NCBI GenBank assembly: GCA_013397455.1
Contig: VYZB01000077.1
Span: 608,711-672,710, forward strand
Origin: Crotophaga sulcirostris
Lineage: Eukaryota; Chordata; Aves; Cuculiformes; Crotophagidae
Direction: 5' to 3'
Length of the DNA stretch: 64,000 nt
Part shown: one piece after another, positions 1 through 11,295 of the stretch
Layout of the letters: every line of letters begins with the position of its first letter
Numbering within the stretch: position 1 is the stretch's first letter
Position numbers and translations under genes: made by a program
The notes under the pieces: model-generated
What the model was told of the DNA's origin: nothing
The model's input: only the letters and a program-made list of their open reading frames with translations
Databases searched by the model: none

Positions 1-3000
1 TCACCATCTAACAGGTTTCATCTTACCAACGAGGTTCTTCTCACTTGCCTTCCCCAAAAGCATGCAGGTAAATGCATTTCCTTCCCTGGATAAGACTAAG
101 ACCCAGTGCAACTTACCCAGGGATCCTTCATTCCCTGTTACATGAGCTGGCCTCTATTCCTGCCCACCCTGTTTGTTCTAAGACAGAGACAGAGGTCTCT
201 CCCCTCCTTGCATATTGCCCTTTATTATCACTACTGTGTTTCTTTTTTTCCCTTCTTCTTCAGCAAATACAGTCAGTTAAGTTTGCCTCTTCCTTCTCCT
301 TGAATTTCAGCATAATAAAAGTTCAGAAAGCCACTATGTCCATACTGTCCATACAATAGATAATCTACTTTTTTAATCCTTTTCTTCTTGATCCTGCTGT
401 ATTCTTCGATGCCAGTTTTCTAGCCCTGTGTCTGGTGCTGGTCTTTGTCAGAGACAGCAGGGCAGACTAGATTAATCATGGCTGATCCCTAGCTGAGGCA
501 ATTCCATGTTTCTTTTTGAACAATTCTTTTTTTTTTTTTGAAATTTAGAGGACTCTACATTTTTTCAAATGGACATGGTCCTATACAGTGAATTTGGACT
601 TACTGATAAAAGTTTTACTATTCATAGCTAGAGATGGCTGAGAAACAGTTCCAGATTTAAAGAAGTTTGCAGAAAAGTTGAAAATCAAAGGCACAAAGAA
701 TATATTTGTGTTTGGGCGCAAACCTAGAGAAAACTCCCACTAAGCTCACCTGCATGAGGAATGGAAGATTATCCTCAATCAAGTTTTATGGGAAGTCTAA
801 CCCCACCCAGAAAAAGAAAGTGTTTCCAGTCTTTGTTTCATATAATTATTTCTGTCTGTCCTCTAGAACATGTGTGTTTCTTATGACTACAGTATATCCA
901 GTCTTAGTTTAAACAGCGATAAGTATATTTATAGATTTGTGTAAAACAAAATATTACTAGCCTGTCAGCATTTGGTTGATCTTCACATTCTTGGCTTCAA
1001 AATGGTTTAAAATAAAACATGCACACAAAGCAGTGTTGTTTTTTTGGCTCTGGTTTCCTCATTTTTGCCCACAACAGACCTGGCAGATGTGGGATAGCTG
1101 GAATGTGCATATCTAACAATTCTCTTCTGTGCCATCATTTGAAGCTGTAGGAGTGCAGCTATTTGGCTGTAGCATGGAACAGAGTGATGCATGTGATGAA
1201 ATACAGATTTCATTTATGACCAAGGGATAAATGCTGTTTGGGCCACGAAAACAGCTTAGTGCATGGGGACGAAAAGTTCATGAAGATTCCTTTTCGGAGT
1301 TGGAGGGAAGGGTACTAAAGAATTGCAGCGATTAAACTGAAATGACTCAGTAGCCACTGAGAGTACATAAAAATAAATACAAAACAAGAACCACAAAAGG
1401 ATGCATGTTGCTTAATTGCTCTGGCCTTGGGATGGCCTTGCTGGAGAAGCACAATCTGATTAATCATGATTACAGAGAAACTGGATTGCTTCACAGAAGA
1501 TTTTGCATTCATAGTTTTGTGGAGAAGTTTGAAATTGTTTCAGGGGCCTCTTACTCAAGACAAACCCAAAACAAATAAAAAGAAATCAGATAGCTGTAAA
1601 AATGAGTTATGAACCAAGACTTTCTCGGATGACTATTAAGCCTTTATCAGTTTATAACAGATCAAAGAAAGTCCTTCCCAGTGTAGGCAGGACTGTTACA
1701 GCAGAAATTGTGCTCTAGTAAGAGCCAAACCCTTATTCTGAATTTAGACATAGATGCAAGCTTGATAAATGGATCTGTTTTTAAAGTTGATGGCTCATAA
1801 ATCTGAATGTGAGCAAAGGTGTTCTAAAGATGGATTCATGGCACATAATGCCCTGCATCTGTGTCCTGGATCAACTTAAAAAATAAGGTTAAAAAGATAC
1901 AGATCTGTATAAGGTTCAAAAAAACCCAGAAAACCCCCCTACTATTTTAGGAAGAGTGGAGTATTCTTCATTTTTCATGAAAGTGACTTCGTGGGCATTT
2001 TACTTCGGTAAGAATATCAGTGCTGAGTAGAAAGATATCTGATACATCAGATAGAAACACCCATTACCGCTGAGATTTTTATGTAAAAACAAACCTGTTT
2101 TCCAGTGCATGTCTTGTTTTTTTTTTAAAACAGGTCAATTATTTTTTCCAGCAGTTTCCTTAGAACAGGGCTCGGCGGCTGGCAAGTCAAAGCAATTACA
2201 ACAATCCAAGTCAGAAGCAGGGAAAGCGGAAACACTTTCTTAAAAATCTGTACTGTGTCCCACGTTGTTCAAAAAGGGTGTGTCTGACCAGAAAACCCTT
2301 CATATGAGAAAGTAACCTGATTGTGTGAGGTCCTTCCTACAGATGTCCAGGTGGGGAATAGGTTTGGCAGTTAATACTGGAAGGATATGACCCAGCAAAA
2401 ACTATGAGATAGAGATTTTCCTTCCACACTGGAAAGTTTAAATACGGTTTTGCCTCTAGTCAAAAAATGTAGTTGTTCTGGGAGGGAAAAAAATAGCAAG
2501 CCCTCACTCATTGCAAGAATGTGGATGCGGGTGTGGAGAAGAAAGCAGAGGACAAGGAGAAGTGAAGGACTTTCAGTCTGTTCTGAACTTTCTTGCATCT
2601 TTGGGCTGTCTGGGTCTTACTGTGTATCCAGATCATAGTCAGAGCAGTCTAACAGCTTTGCTTGTGTCACTGGTCCCCTTCCCTGAGACAGCTCTTGTAT
2701 CGAGGGCACTAGCTACAGGCCACCATTCTGAGAGCTGTGCCCTTTTCAGAAGGAATATTTTCCAAAGACAGGTCCCAGTAGTGTTATGGTACATTTCCAC
2801 ATCTCCAGAGACCGTCAGAATGCACAGAAATTACTTACGTCATAAAAAGAAAGTTTTCCAAAACATCAAGACATGGTATCTTGCTGTTTCAATATAACAT
2901 AAAATACATGAAGGACACGACTCTGAGATGAAGGGACTCTTTTAACTCCTAATTTCACCACTGGCTTCAGTGGAGTTAGTCCAGGTTTTAACTGCGCAGT

Positions 3001-4811
3001 AGTATTCAGCATCTGGAACGGTTTGCAAGACTTGTACAATCAGATCCACTCTGATTTGCTGTTTTCAAGAGATGAGACATTAAACTATTTCACTGCAGTC
3101 ACCAGCTGCAGGATTCATAAGCAGGGAGTGAAGACATCACTAGATCTATAATGTCATGCATTCTCATGGGGAAATATATGTCTTTCTGCATTTTTTTCTC
3201 AATTCCTCAAGCTATCCTATGACTTGTGCTCTATAGCCACATAGTTCTATGCGTGTTTTACACCACTTCCTAGCCTAAGATTTTTTTTAATCATCTAATG
3301 ACAATGGCTGTCCTCCTCCAAAAATGCTTAAATACAATCAGATCCAATTGGTTGGCTTCCTTGGAGTGCTGAGCCAGCACGTTGTTTGAGTGCCAAGAGT
3401 CAATGAAGCCAAAAATCAGGGTCAAAAGTTGCTATTAGTTGGCACATACCTCTGGCAGGCTTTATAGAATATCCTGATTAAAGCACTTGTTAAGCCTTGA
3501 CTGAATTCTTTTTCCTCTTATACATACAGCTTTGTCAGATTTCATTTTTTACTCTCCACAGGCTTTTGTGAAGAGGCCTGTGATCGGATGGTGGAGTAGC
3601 AACCTGAAGTAAAAAGCAGGATGTCTGCCATACCAGAGGGATTTGTGCCCTTCTAGGTTATTAACAGCTCTGGTGACAGGTGCTGTCTTCTGCATTATCC
3701 CAAGATCACTTGCAAGGTAGGCTGTGAGCCACTGTGATCACCTCTGCAACACTGAGCACGGCAGTTTTGGGAACGGCTGTTGCACTTAGTCTGAAGCACC
3801 ACCAGATGGTGCAAAGAAATAAAGCACCATGAGATAAAAACTTCGCGACTGACCCATTCCAGCCTCCAGCCTGGGCCAGGGCTCAGCCACTGCTCGGTGA
3901 AGCTTCACCTGAATTTCGGTGGAGAAGAAAGTGAGCTCTGACTGAGGGAAACCAGGTGTGATCTGGTGTGCTTGTACATCAACCCAGGCAGACTAGTATC
4001 AAACCTTAGTTTTGTTTTCAGGTGTTTAGATGTAAAATTCAGATAGATACACAAAGAAGAAGAATTGGCTCAAATTCCTGCAGATGGAAATGGAGTTCAG
4101 TGCGTATTGAAATGTGGAAGGTAGAGAAATCAATGGAAAATCCAGCCATATTTGGTTATATTTCAAAGTTCAAATCCATGGTAAATCCCAGATTAATTGA
4201 GGGATGAATTTTCTGCATCCAAATGGTGAAAATCCTTGCTGATTCTTCTGTTCTTTTGCAGTTTCTACTTCCTTGCATTGGATCTGGAAAAAAATCTGGC
4301 AGTTCATCTTTTTTAGTTTGTGCTTGGCCCAGACTCAAAAGTTTGGAGTGAGGTATCGATCCTTTTGTGTGAATCTAACCTCTTATCTAGACATTTGGCA
4401 TCTGGCTTTTAAGTGCTATTTGGACCCATACCTGATCCAAATATGATACAATACACCTGAACATGTGCTGTTCTGTCACAAGAGGAGGTTATCCAATGGT
4501 ATGTGCCTTCCGAGCCTTCCCAGTGAACCAGAACACCATTAAAAGTATCACTGGTAATGCCTGTCTCTTCAGGACAAGTCTTAAATACCTTATTATCTGC
4601 CTCGTATGTTTTGCATTTGGATTTTTTACCTGTGCGATGAACTAGGACTGCAGTTCATTATAAACCCTTGGCTTAGGAATGTTTTCCTTGCACGCTGGGA
4701 CTCTGAAATACAGTATTATGAACACTTATTGTGGGAGAGGGAAGTATCTGGAGTCTGCTCGTTGCCTGTGATCAAATTTAAACTTTATAAACTTGTTGAA
4801 CATCATGGTTT
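1..4811. other. intergenic, no gene seen
   Basis: This is AT-rich unique sequence. The longest open frame (128 codons near 2.5-2.9 kb, + strand) has no recognisable motif, no repeat signature and no convincing splice context. I see no RNA gene and no clear transposon. Confidence 0.6.
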
Positions 4812-5056
4812 TAAACCAAAATAGGGTAGATTCAGGGTTGAAAAAAGGAAGAAATTTTTTACAATGAGGGTGGTGAAACACTGGAACAAGTTGTCCAGAG
4901 AGGTGGTAGAAGCCCCATCCCTGGAAACATTCAAGGTCAGGCTGGACAGGGCTCTGAGCAACCTAATCCAGTTGAAGATGTCCCTGTTCATTGCAGGGGG
5001 GGTGGACTAGAACGTCTTTAAAAGTCTCTTCCAACCAAATTATTCTGTGATTCTAA
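4812..5056 (+). mobile_element. CR1 LINE 3' fragment, sense
   Basis: This is the 3' end of a chicken-repeat-1 type LINE, with the element's coding sense on the + strand. It includes the well-known stretch encoding a 'WNKLSREVVEAPSLE'-like peptide and the terminal TTCCAACC...ATTCTGTGATTCT signature. It is 5'-truncated and diverged. The open frame on the opposite strand here is only a shadow of the repeat. Confidence 0.9.
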
Positions 5057-5915
5057 GATTATTTTAATTCTCATACTTTTCACAATTTGTAAGGTTCTAC
5101 CACAGAACACTTCTTGTGTACATAAAGAAGATTAATCCCTGTACAGATTAAGGTCCTTATCTTATAAAATTTGTCTAACATTTGGTCTGTTGCGGATACT
5201 CCTTTATACTGGATTTTGGAATAGTTATAGCTAATGCATTGGCAGCAGCATTAGTAGTAACATCATTACATTTCTGTACTATAGGATGCAGAAACTAGAA
5301 GCATAACCTGACAGTCCTGTCCAGGACCATGTTTGTCCACTCCAGCAAAACAGATATCTCTGGAATGGATCAGCAACACAATTAAACTGTAATGAGGAAT
5401 AGACTAGCTATGGAAACCTTGTGTTATCGTATACAGGCTTTTATGGACCCAACATGCAACTTGGATAAAAGACCATCACGCTGCAATGAACAGAGAGCCT
5501 AGGAAACATGCGCCTCCCAATCTTTAGGTGGCAAATTTTGTTACACTTTTTCTTTACCCAACAGAGAAAGACAAGACATGTGGGGATTTGGACTGCTTAA
5601 GACAGAACCTTGCACAGGATGGCTCCCCACAGGGTCTGGCTGTGCAGGAAATTAAAGATTTACCTTTTTTTTAAGCACCCTGGTTATCATTAATATCTCC
5701 TATGATATACGTTGCACATTTTCTTCCAACAGTTTGAACTTTTCCATATTCAGTGTAATGTAGTAAAAGGGAATACAGCCTATCTTCTTTTGGAAACAAT
5801 ATTCCTTAATAGTTGCTTAGAAAAAAAAATTTTAGTTAGGATTTTTCTCCCCTAAGAAATCTGGAGGGCAAACACTCATGTAATAACCAACTAATGATGC
5901 ATGGTTCCCTCTTTT
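5057..5915. other. intergenic, nothing recognised
   Basis: AT-rich single-copy sequence between two CR1 fragments. No gene, RNA or regulatory element could be supported. Confidence 0.55.
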
Positions 5916-6142
5916 CATAGAATCATCTGGTTGGAAAAGACCTTTGAGATCATTCAGTCCAGCCGTACCTGTGCACTTACTAAATGGCACGGTTGGACTC
6001 GATGATCTCAAAAGTCTTTTCCAACCGGACGATTCTATGATTCTAGGGTTCTATATCCCTGAGGAACTCATCTACCTGTCCTTTAAACACCTCCAGGGAT
6101 GGCGACTCAACCACCTCCCTGGGCAGCCTGTTCCAGTGCCTT
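5916..6142 (-). mobile_element. CR1 3' fragment interrupted by an inverted CR1 tip
   Basis: The flanks (about 5916-5975 and 6050-6142) are antisense CR1 3' sequence. Between them, about 5985-6043 reads as CR1 3' end in the opposite (+) orientation, closing with its own GATTCTATGATTCT tail. This looks like a second short CR1 copy inserted head-on, or an inversion made during target-primed reverse transcription. The result is an inverted repeat: 5916-5966 pairs with 5989-6039 with about 45 of 51 positions matching, around a 22-nt loop. Confidence 0.85.
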
Positions 6143-7641
6143 AGGACAGTCCATCTTGGATAATTTGATCGTTTGTTCAGATATAAATTTCCTGCCTCCC
6201 TTGGAAGAACTGCAGGGCAATTAGGAGCCATTAGAGCACTTCCTGGCCTTTTCCTGTACGAGTGGCATTTTACTGATTTTCTACTCTCCCAAGAATCAAA
6301 TTCACTTTCCACGAACAGTGACTGCATTAGTCTTAAAAACTCACAAGTTGAGGAGTCTGAGCAGTATTAGGGCATTTATCTGACTAGTGATATTTAAAGG
6401 ACGCAATTCAAATGTCACAATTTCAGTAGCAAATTGCAGATATAAAAGTGCCTGTGCAATTAAAAGAATATGAAAACAAGCCAGCTGCTTGTGCAGACTC
6501 CACATTTAGAAAGAAGAAATTATATTTGTGGAATAAATTATTCCTCTCGAAATAATCTCTTTAGTCCTAGTCTTTAGAAAGTCTACTTAGATCTTTGAAT
6601 AGGTTCAGCCCTGGGTAGAAACTCAAACAATCTTGGATGTAAAACTTCCCTCTTCATTATTTTCTGGAAAGAATTAATTTAGAACTGCATTCTGAAGGCC
6701 AAGAAGAAATCAGAAAATAGCTACTGATCAACATTTCAGTTCTCTCTGAATACATTTATCAAATTTGTTTTACTGTAGCAGGAAAAATAATAAGTAATCA
6801 CTTTTAGTGAAGAATATCTTTGAATGTTATTGAATCTTATTCTAAAAACTTCAACAATACTAATGCTTACAAATGAGGATATGAAACATGTCTGATGATA
6901 GGTGATGTCATTTTTGGCATAACTTTATGATACAAAACACAAATGGGTAATGGTCTCTGAAATGCGACCCAAACAACTGTCAAGAGAGGAAGACCGGATA
7001 ACCAAATTGCATATGAAGCTACTGTGGAGCAGTTAGTCTTAGCAATAGTGAGACTGTGTTTCTGTCATGAATTTGAGGAAATTCCTCAGCAGAAGACATT
7101 TACCAGTTGACACGGAATTTAGATTAGTACTTAGAACTCAGTCTGTGAATTACTTGTGCATGCAAGCAGAATCAGGTAATGAAAATATTTCAGAGTTTAT
7201 TATTTGCCGGAGGAAAATGAGGAAAGAAAAATATGTGATGGGGTCACTCAAGTTTTTTTTAAGACAAATTTTTTACGACAAAATGTTTTCCTAAATTCTC
7301 TTCATTCTATAAAAACATGGACCAGTCAGTTAAAGACTTGAAGGCCCAGTGTCTGGCTTATGTGCCACCTGAAAAATCTTAGAAAGGAAAATTTAGCTTT
7401 TACACCAGAATTATATACAAAAGAGTGACACAAAAGGTGCTTGAAAAATTACTTTTAACTCATTATTTACTGGAAACTAGAAGGAGAACCAGAAAAACAG
7501 AATCATAGCAGGCTGTGATCCAAAGGTCCTCACTAAATGAACAACAAACAGGTGTTTTATCATGAACTTCCTTTTTTTCTTACTGGGGAGTGTCTTGGAT
7601 CAAGATCAGTTTCATAAAAAATGAAGTCACAGCAGCAATAT
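6143..7641. other. intergenic, nothing recognised
   Basis: AT-rich unique sequence with only short open frames. I see no domain, splice pattern or repeat. Confidence 0.55.
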
Positions 7642-7925
7642 AGAATCATAGAATAAGAATCATAGAATGATTTGGGTTGGAAGGGACCTTAAAGATCATC
7701 CAGTTCCAACCTCCCTGCCATGTGCAGGGACACCTCCCACCAGACCAGACTGCTCAAGATCCCATCCAACCTGGCCTTGAACACTTCCAGGGATGGGACA
7801 TCCACAGCTTCTCTGGGCAACCTGCTCCAGTACTTCACCACCCTCACATTAAAAAATTTCTTCCTAATATCTAATCTAAATCTACCCTGTTTCAGATTAA
7901 AACTGTTGCCCTTTGTCTTATGACT
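7642..7925 (-). mobile_element. CR1 LINE 3' fragment, antisense
   Basis: The + strand begins with repeated AGAATCATAGAAT units, which are the CR1 3' terminal repeats read in reverse. It continues through GGTTGGAAGGGACCTTAAAG, the 'CCAGGGATGGGACATCCACAG' type block and the AAATTTCTTCCTAATATCTA block. It is therefore a 5'-truncated CR1 on the - strand, with its 3' end at the low coordinate. The element stops near TGCCCTTTGTCTTATGACTA. Confidence 0.92.
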
Positions 7926-10565
7926 ACACTACTGTATATTATCTTATAAAAATGTGTAGCCACATTGAATTGGCTCAGGCGGAATAAATTATCAAACCTT
8001 AAGATGCTTGTGGGAGTTAGTATTTTATACTGCCTGTCCCTGAATCTGAATGGAAGCAGAAGAGCTTGACCATACAAGCAGTTCATTTGCTCTCCTTTCT
8101 GGTGAGGATCTCCCTAAATTTCTCAGACCGACTGGCCAGGTGAATACAAAGTGAGATGGGTGAGTATACCCATCTGGTCCTGCCACAGAACTCTAGCTGT
8201 CAGAATCATCACATTTTTTTGTAAACATAGACTGCATGTCTGAACAGAGAGAGCACTCTGATGGACTGGAATGGATATTAGGCTCTTGAATAGATATTAG
8301 GCAAGCTGTATGAAATGTTGCATCTAAACAAAGGAATACCACTCTAAAATGCCAATTCTATTATTTATGTTTCACCATCAAAATGCAAAGGTTCCCCCTG
8401 TAAGAGAAAGGCTAAAGGAGCTCATTATCATAAGGTAATCACTCTCTCAGGGACCAGAGCCCTTTGGCTAAAATTCATGCCTCCCAGTGCTCAAGGGCTG
8501 TCATGATCTCATGGTATCTATACTTTCATGTTTACAACTTCTCTGCATCGTTTAATAAGTGGCAGAGATAAAGAGACAGAGAAAGGCAAGGCCTTTTTTT
8601 TATATAATGCATGAACAGCACTTAAAGACTGCAAGATAGCTTCTCAAATGGTATATTATCTTACAGATTTCTGCAGTACCATGTTGATGCATATTCCCTG
8701 AGGATACAGTGATACTAGAAATAGTTTTCAGAAGGAAGGCTTATTTCCCTATGATTTTCAGTTTAAATTACTCAGCCAGAAGAATGCTTTGACAAGCCTG
8801 TATTATCTTATGAAAAGGTATACTCATAAAAAATGCTATATAATCTTTTTAAAAGCAGCTCCACCCAGCTGGGATATACATCCTCAGAGGGACCGGGGAA
8901 CCACTTGCTAGTACCTACCAAAACCTATGTAATTATAAAGAAAAAGAACTGGTAAAAATGTATGAAAAATTGACTTCAAATCATCTACCTGTAGCAAAAT
9001 ATTCAAAACTACAGATGATTCTAAGGCTTAGGGTCCAGCCCACCTCCTATTGGTGAATGTAAAAAAACTTCTACAAAGGTATCAGGATTGTGTTCATATA
9101 TTTTCAGCTTTTAAAGAAGCCATTTGCTCTCCCCTGTGTAGAACATACATGCAGATACTATATATGGTATAACATGATTTAATGATGTTGTGACTGCCTG
9201 TGGTTATAAAGGAAAAAATTCTGAACAGATTCTCAGTGGAGAAATAGGGTGCTAGAAAAGGAACTTCCCTGACTACTCAATTATTATTTCTTGCTTAAGT
9301 GGTACTGTGGCTCCCTGTAGATAGTTTGGCCTGTTAGAACCACCATAAGATCAATAGGAATGTATGTGCACTATGCTTACAGAATGTAGGGGGAATGTTT
9401 GGGCATGGTATTAAAGAGCTACGATCTTTGGGATCTGGCTGAAGAACAGTGGTCTTGTGAAGGTCCAGCTGGCCGAACCCTCAGTGTAAGTGGAAGAACT
9501 ACAGGAGACAACTGGTCTCGTGTAGGACTGATGTTAATAGGATTTAAAAAAGTGATGCTGTTGATAAGGCCAAGAAAAAGTAATGTCACTGAAGTGGAAG
9601 ATGGGTCAAGATGGGTAAATCTTCAAAGCCCAGAGAGTGCAACCTGAAAGATAAAGCGTGGGTGTTTTCCACAAGAACATCCAGGTGTTCTGGGCAGCAA
9701 TCTGGCTCTATTTCCCAGTGACTTGGTCAGCTACCAGACAGTACAGTGGGCAGCTGAGACTGGTGAACTGTAGAGACTAAATGAGTGTATGTTTGTTCCT
9801 GCAAGTAATTTTAGCTAAAAAGTGAAATAATGACCATCATTTACCACAAGATAAACTTTGACATCTTAGGGGCTAGTCTCATCCTTCCTGGTACCTCTAG
9901 TTCTGAATCAAATCCTTTTTAAGGCAATATCTGTTTACAAAGCATACTGTTCTCATAGTTTGTTCAGCTTCTGTGACTTTGGCAAATCATATGTTTCTTC
10001 TCATCCTTTATCTTCATTCTTCATGTAATGTGAATCAAACGGCTGTACAATTGGACAGCAAAGAACTGCTGTTTAATACAAATGAGATGCAACAGAGTGA
10101 AGGTACCCCAGTTTAGCAGCATTTAATGACCTCTCAACACACCATTGTGGTTTCCCACTCCTAGTAGTCCTGATCTTTCATTGCTTGCAGTGTTCCACAC
10201 AGTGAGGTTTAAGTCCATCAGTGAGCTAGACCAAATCCTGCTCTACCCAAAGTCAGAGGAATTTTGCTTTATTGTAAGCAATTTGGAAAAAAAGTGATAA
10301 ATATATATTGGTTTGAATACATTCATAAAGTTTATTTGAGCAATAACAACATAATTAACAATCCAAACACATTTCAATAGCTTTTGTATCTAACAGGGTT
10401 TTTTTTTCCCTTCTCAATTCAGACTGCTTTGTCTCAGATGTCTCTCAGTAATTCTCTTTTTGGCCTATCAGTACTATTAATTTTCTATTCTTCTTAGACA
10501 GTAAATAAACTTTTTATGACTTTCAAGCACTATTTTACCAGAAGACAGCTAAAACTTTATCTTTG
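7926..10565. other. intergenic, nothing recognised
   Basis: AT-rich unique sequence. Only scattered short open frames are present, and none has a family motif. Confidence 0.55.
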
Positions 10566-11295
10566 CTGACTCTTATGGTTGGAGTTAGTTGGGGTGACTC
10601 TGGCCCTGGCTCGGCCTTAGTCTAAAATAACTTCATTTTTCTGAAAGCTAACTGAATGGTTTTCAGACAGTTTCTCTCTAGAAGTGATAACATGGAACAC
10701 TGAAGAAAGGCAGAAAGGTCAATGGTTATACTTGTTCCTCTAGTAACCAAGGCCATCCTCAAGCTAGCAAAAAAGGCTGCACTTTCAGGGAGGGGTGGAC
10801 AGGACAAGTGATCCCAAAATGACCAGCAGAGTATTCCATCCCGTATACTTCATACTTGGTATAAAATTGAGAGATCACGAGGGTCTCACTCTCTCCTGTG
10901 ATGGCTGAGGTCCCGTGAGGACCTCGTTTGTCTGATTGCTCTTGACCCCAGATCCGCGCACCCTGAATCCAGTTCCTGAGTTCAACTCCCTCCTAGCTGT
11001 TGGCCCATTCCCCCATGTCTGATCTACAGCATTCGTGGTGAGGCATAGTTATTGAGGGGTGGGGTGGTTGTGTGATCTCGGATATTTGTACATATTTCAT
11101 TACTTACTAATTATTTTAATCATTATTACTGTTATTATCATCATCTCATTATAGCCAAAGTTTTATTTTCCAATCCACAAGCCTTCTTCCTCCCATTTTT
11201 GTCTCCCTTTCCCCTGGGGGTTGAATCTGGGAGCCCAGCTACATGGTTCTTAGCAGCTGAATTTAGCTGGGTTGGGATTAAAACGTGACACTGAC
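10566..11295 (+). mobile_element. solo LTR of an avian endogenous retrovirus (ERVL-like) with target duplication
   Basis: The element spans 10571-11290 and is bracketed by the direct repeat CTGAC (10566-10570 and 11291-11295), the 5-bp duplication expected of this ERV class. It ends in ACA. Its first three bases are TCT where TGT is expected, a single change. A U3-like part carries TATAAAA at 10860-10866 just after a GTATTCCATCCCGTATACTT block. The distal part has the CCAAAGTTTTATTTTCCAAT block and the C-rich TCTCCCTTTCCCCTGGGGG block that I associate with avian ERV LTR ends. No internal gag, pol or env sequence adjoins it, so it is a solo LTR left by recombination. The subfamily is not certain. 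Confidence 0.82.
10860..10866 (+). promoter_or_regulatory. TATA box of the solo LTR
   Basis: TATAAAA lies about 290 bp inside the LTR, where U3 should end. It is the element's own promoter by position. Whether it is still active cannot be told from sequence. Confidence 0.5.

Noticed and set aside
2371..2897. 128-codon + frame and overlapping - frame near 2.5 kb
   Set aside because: No domain, no convincing splice sites and no similarity that I recognise; treated as chance.
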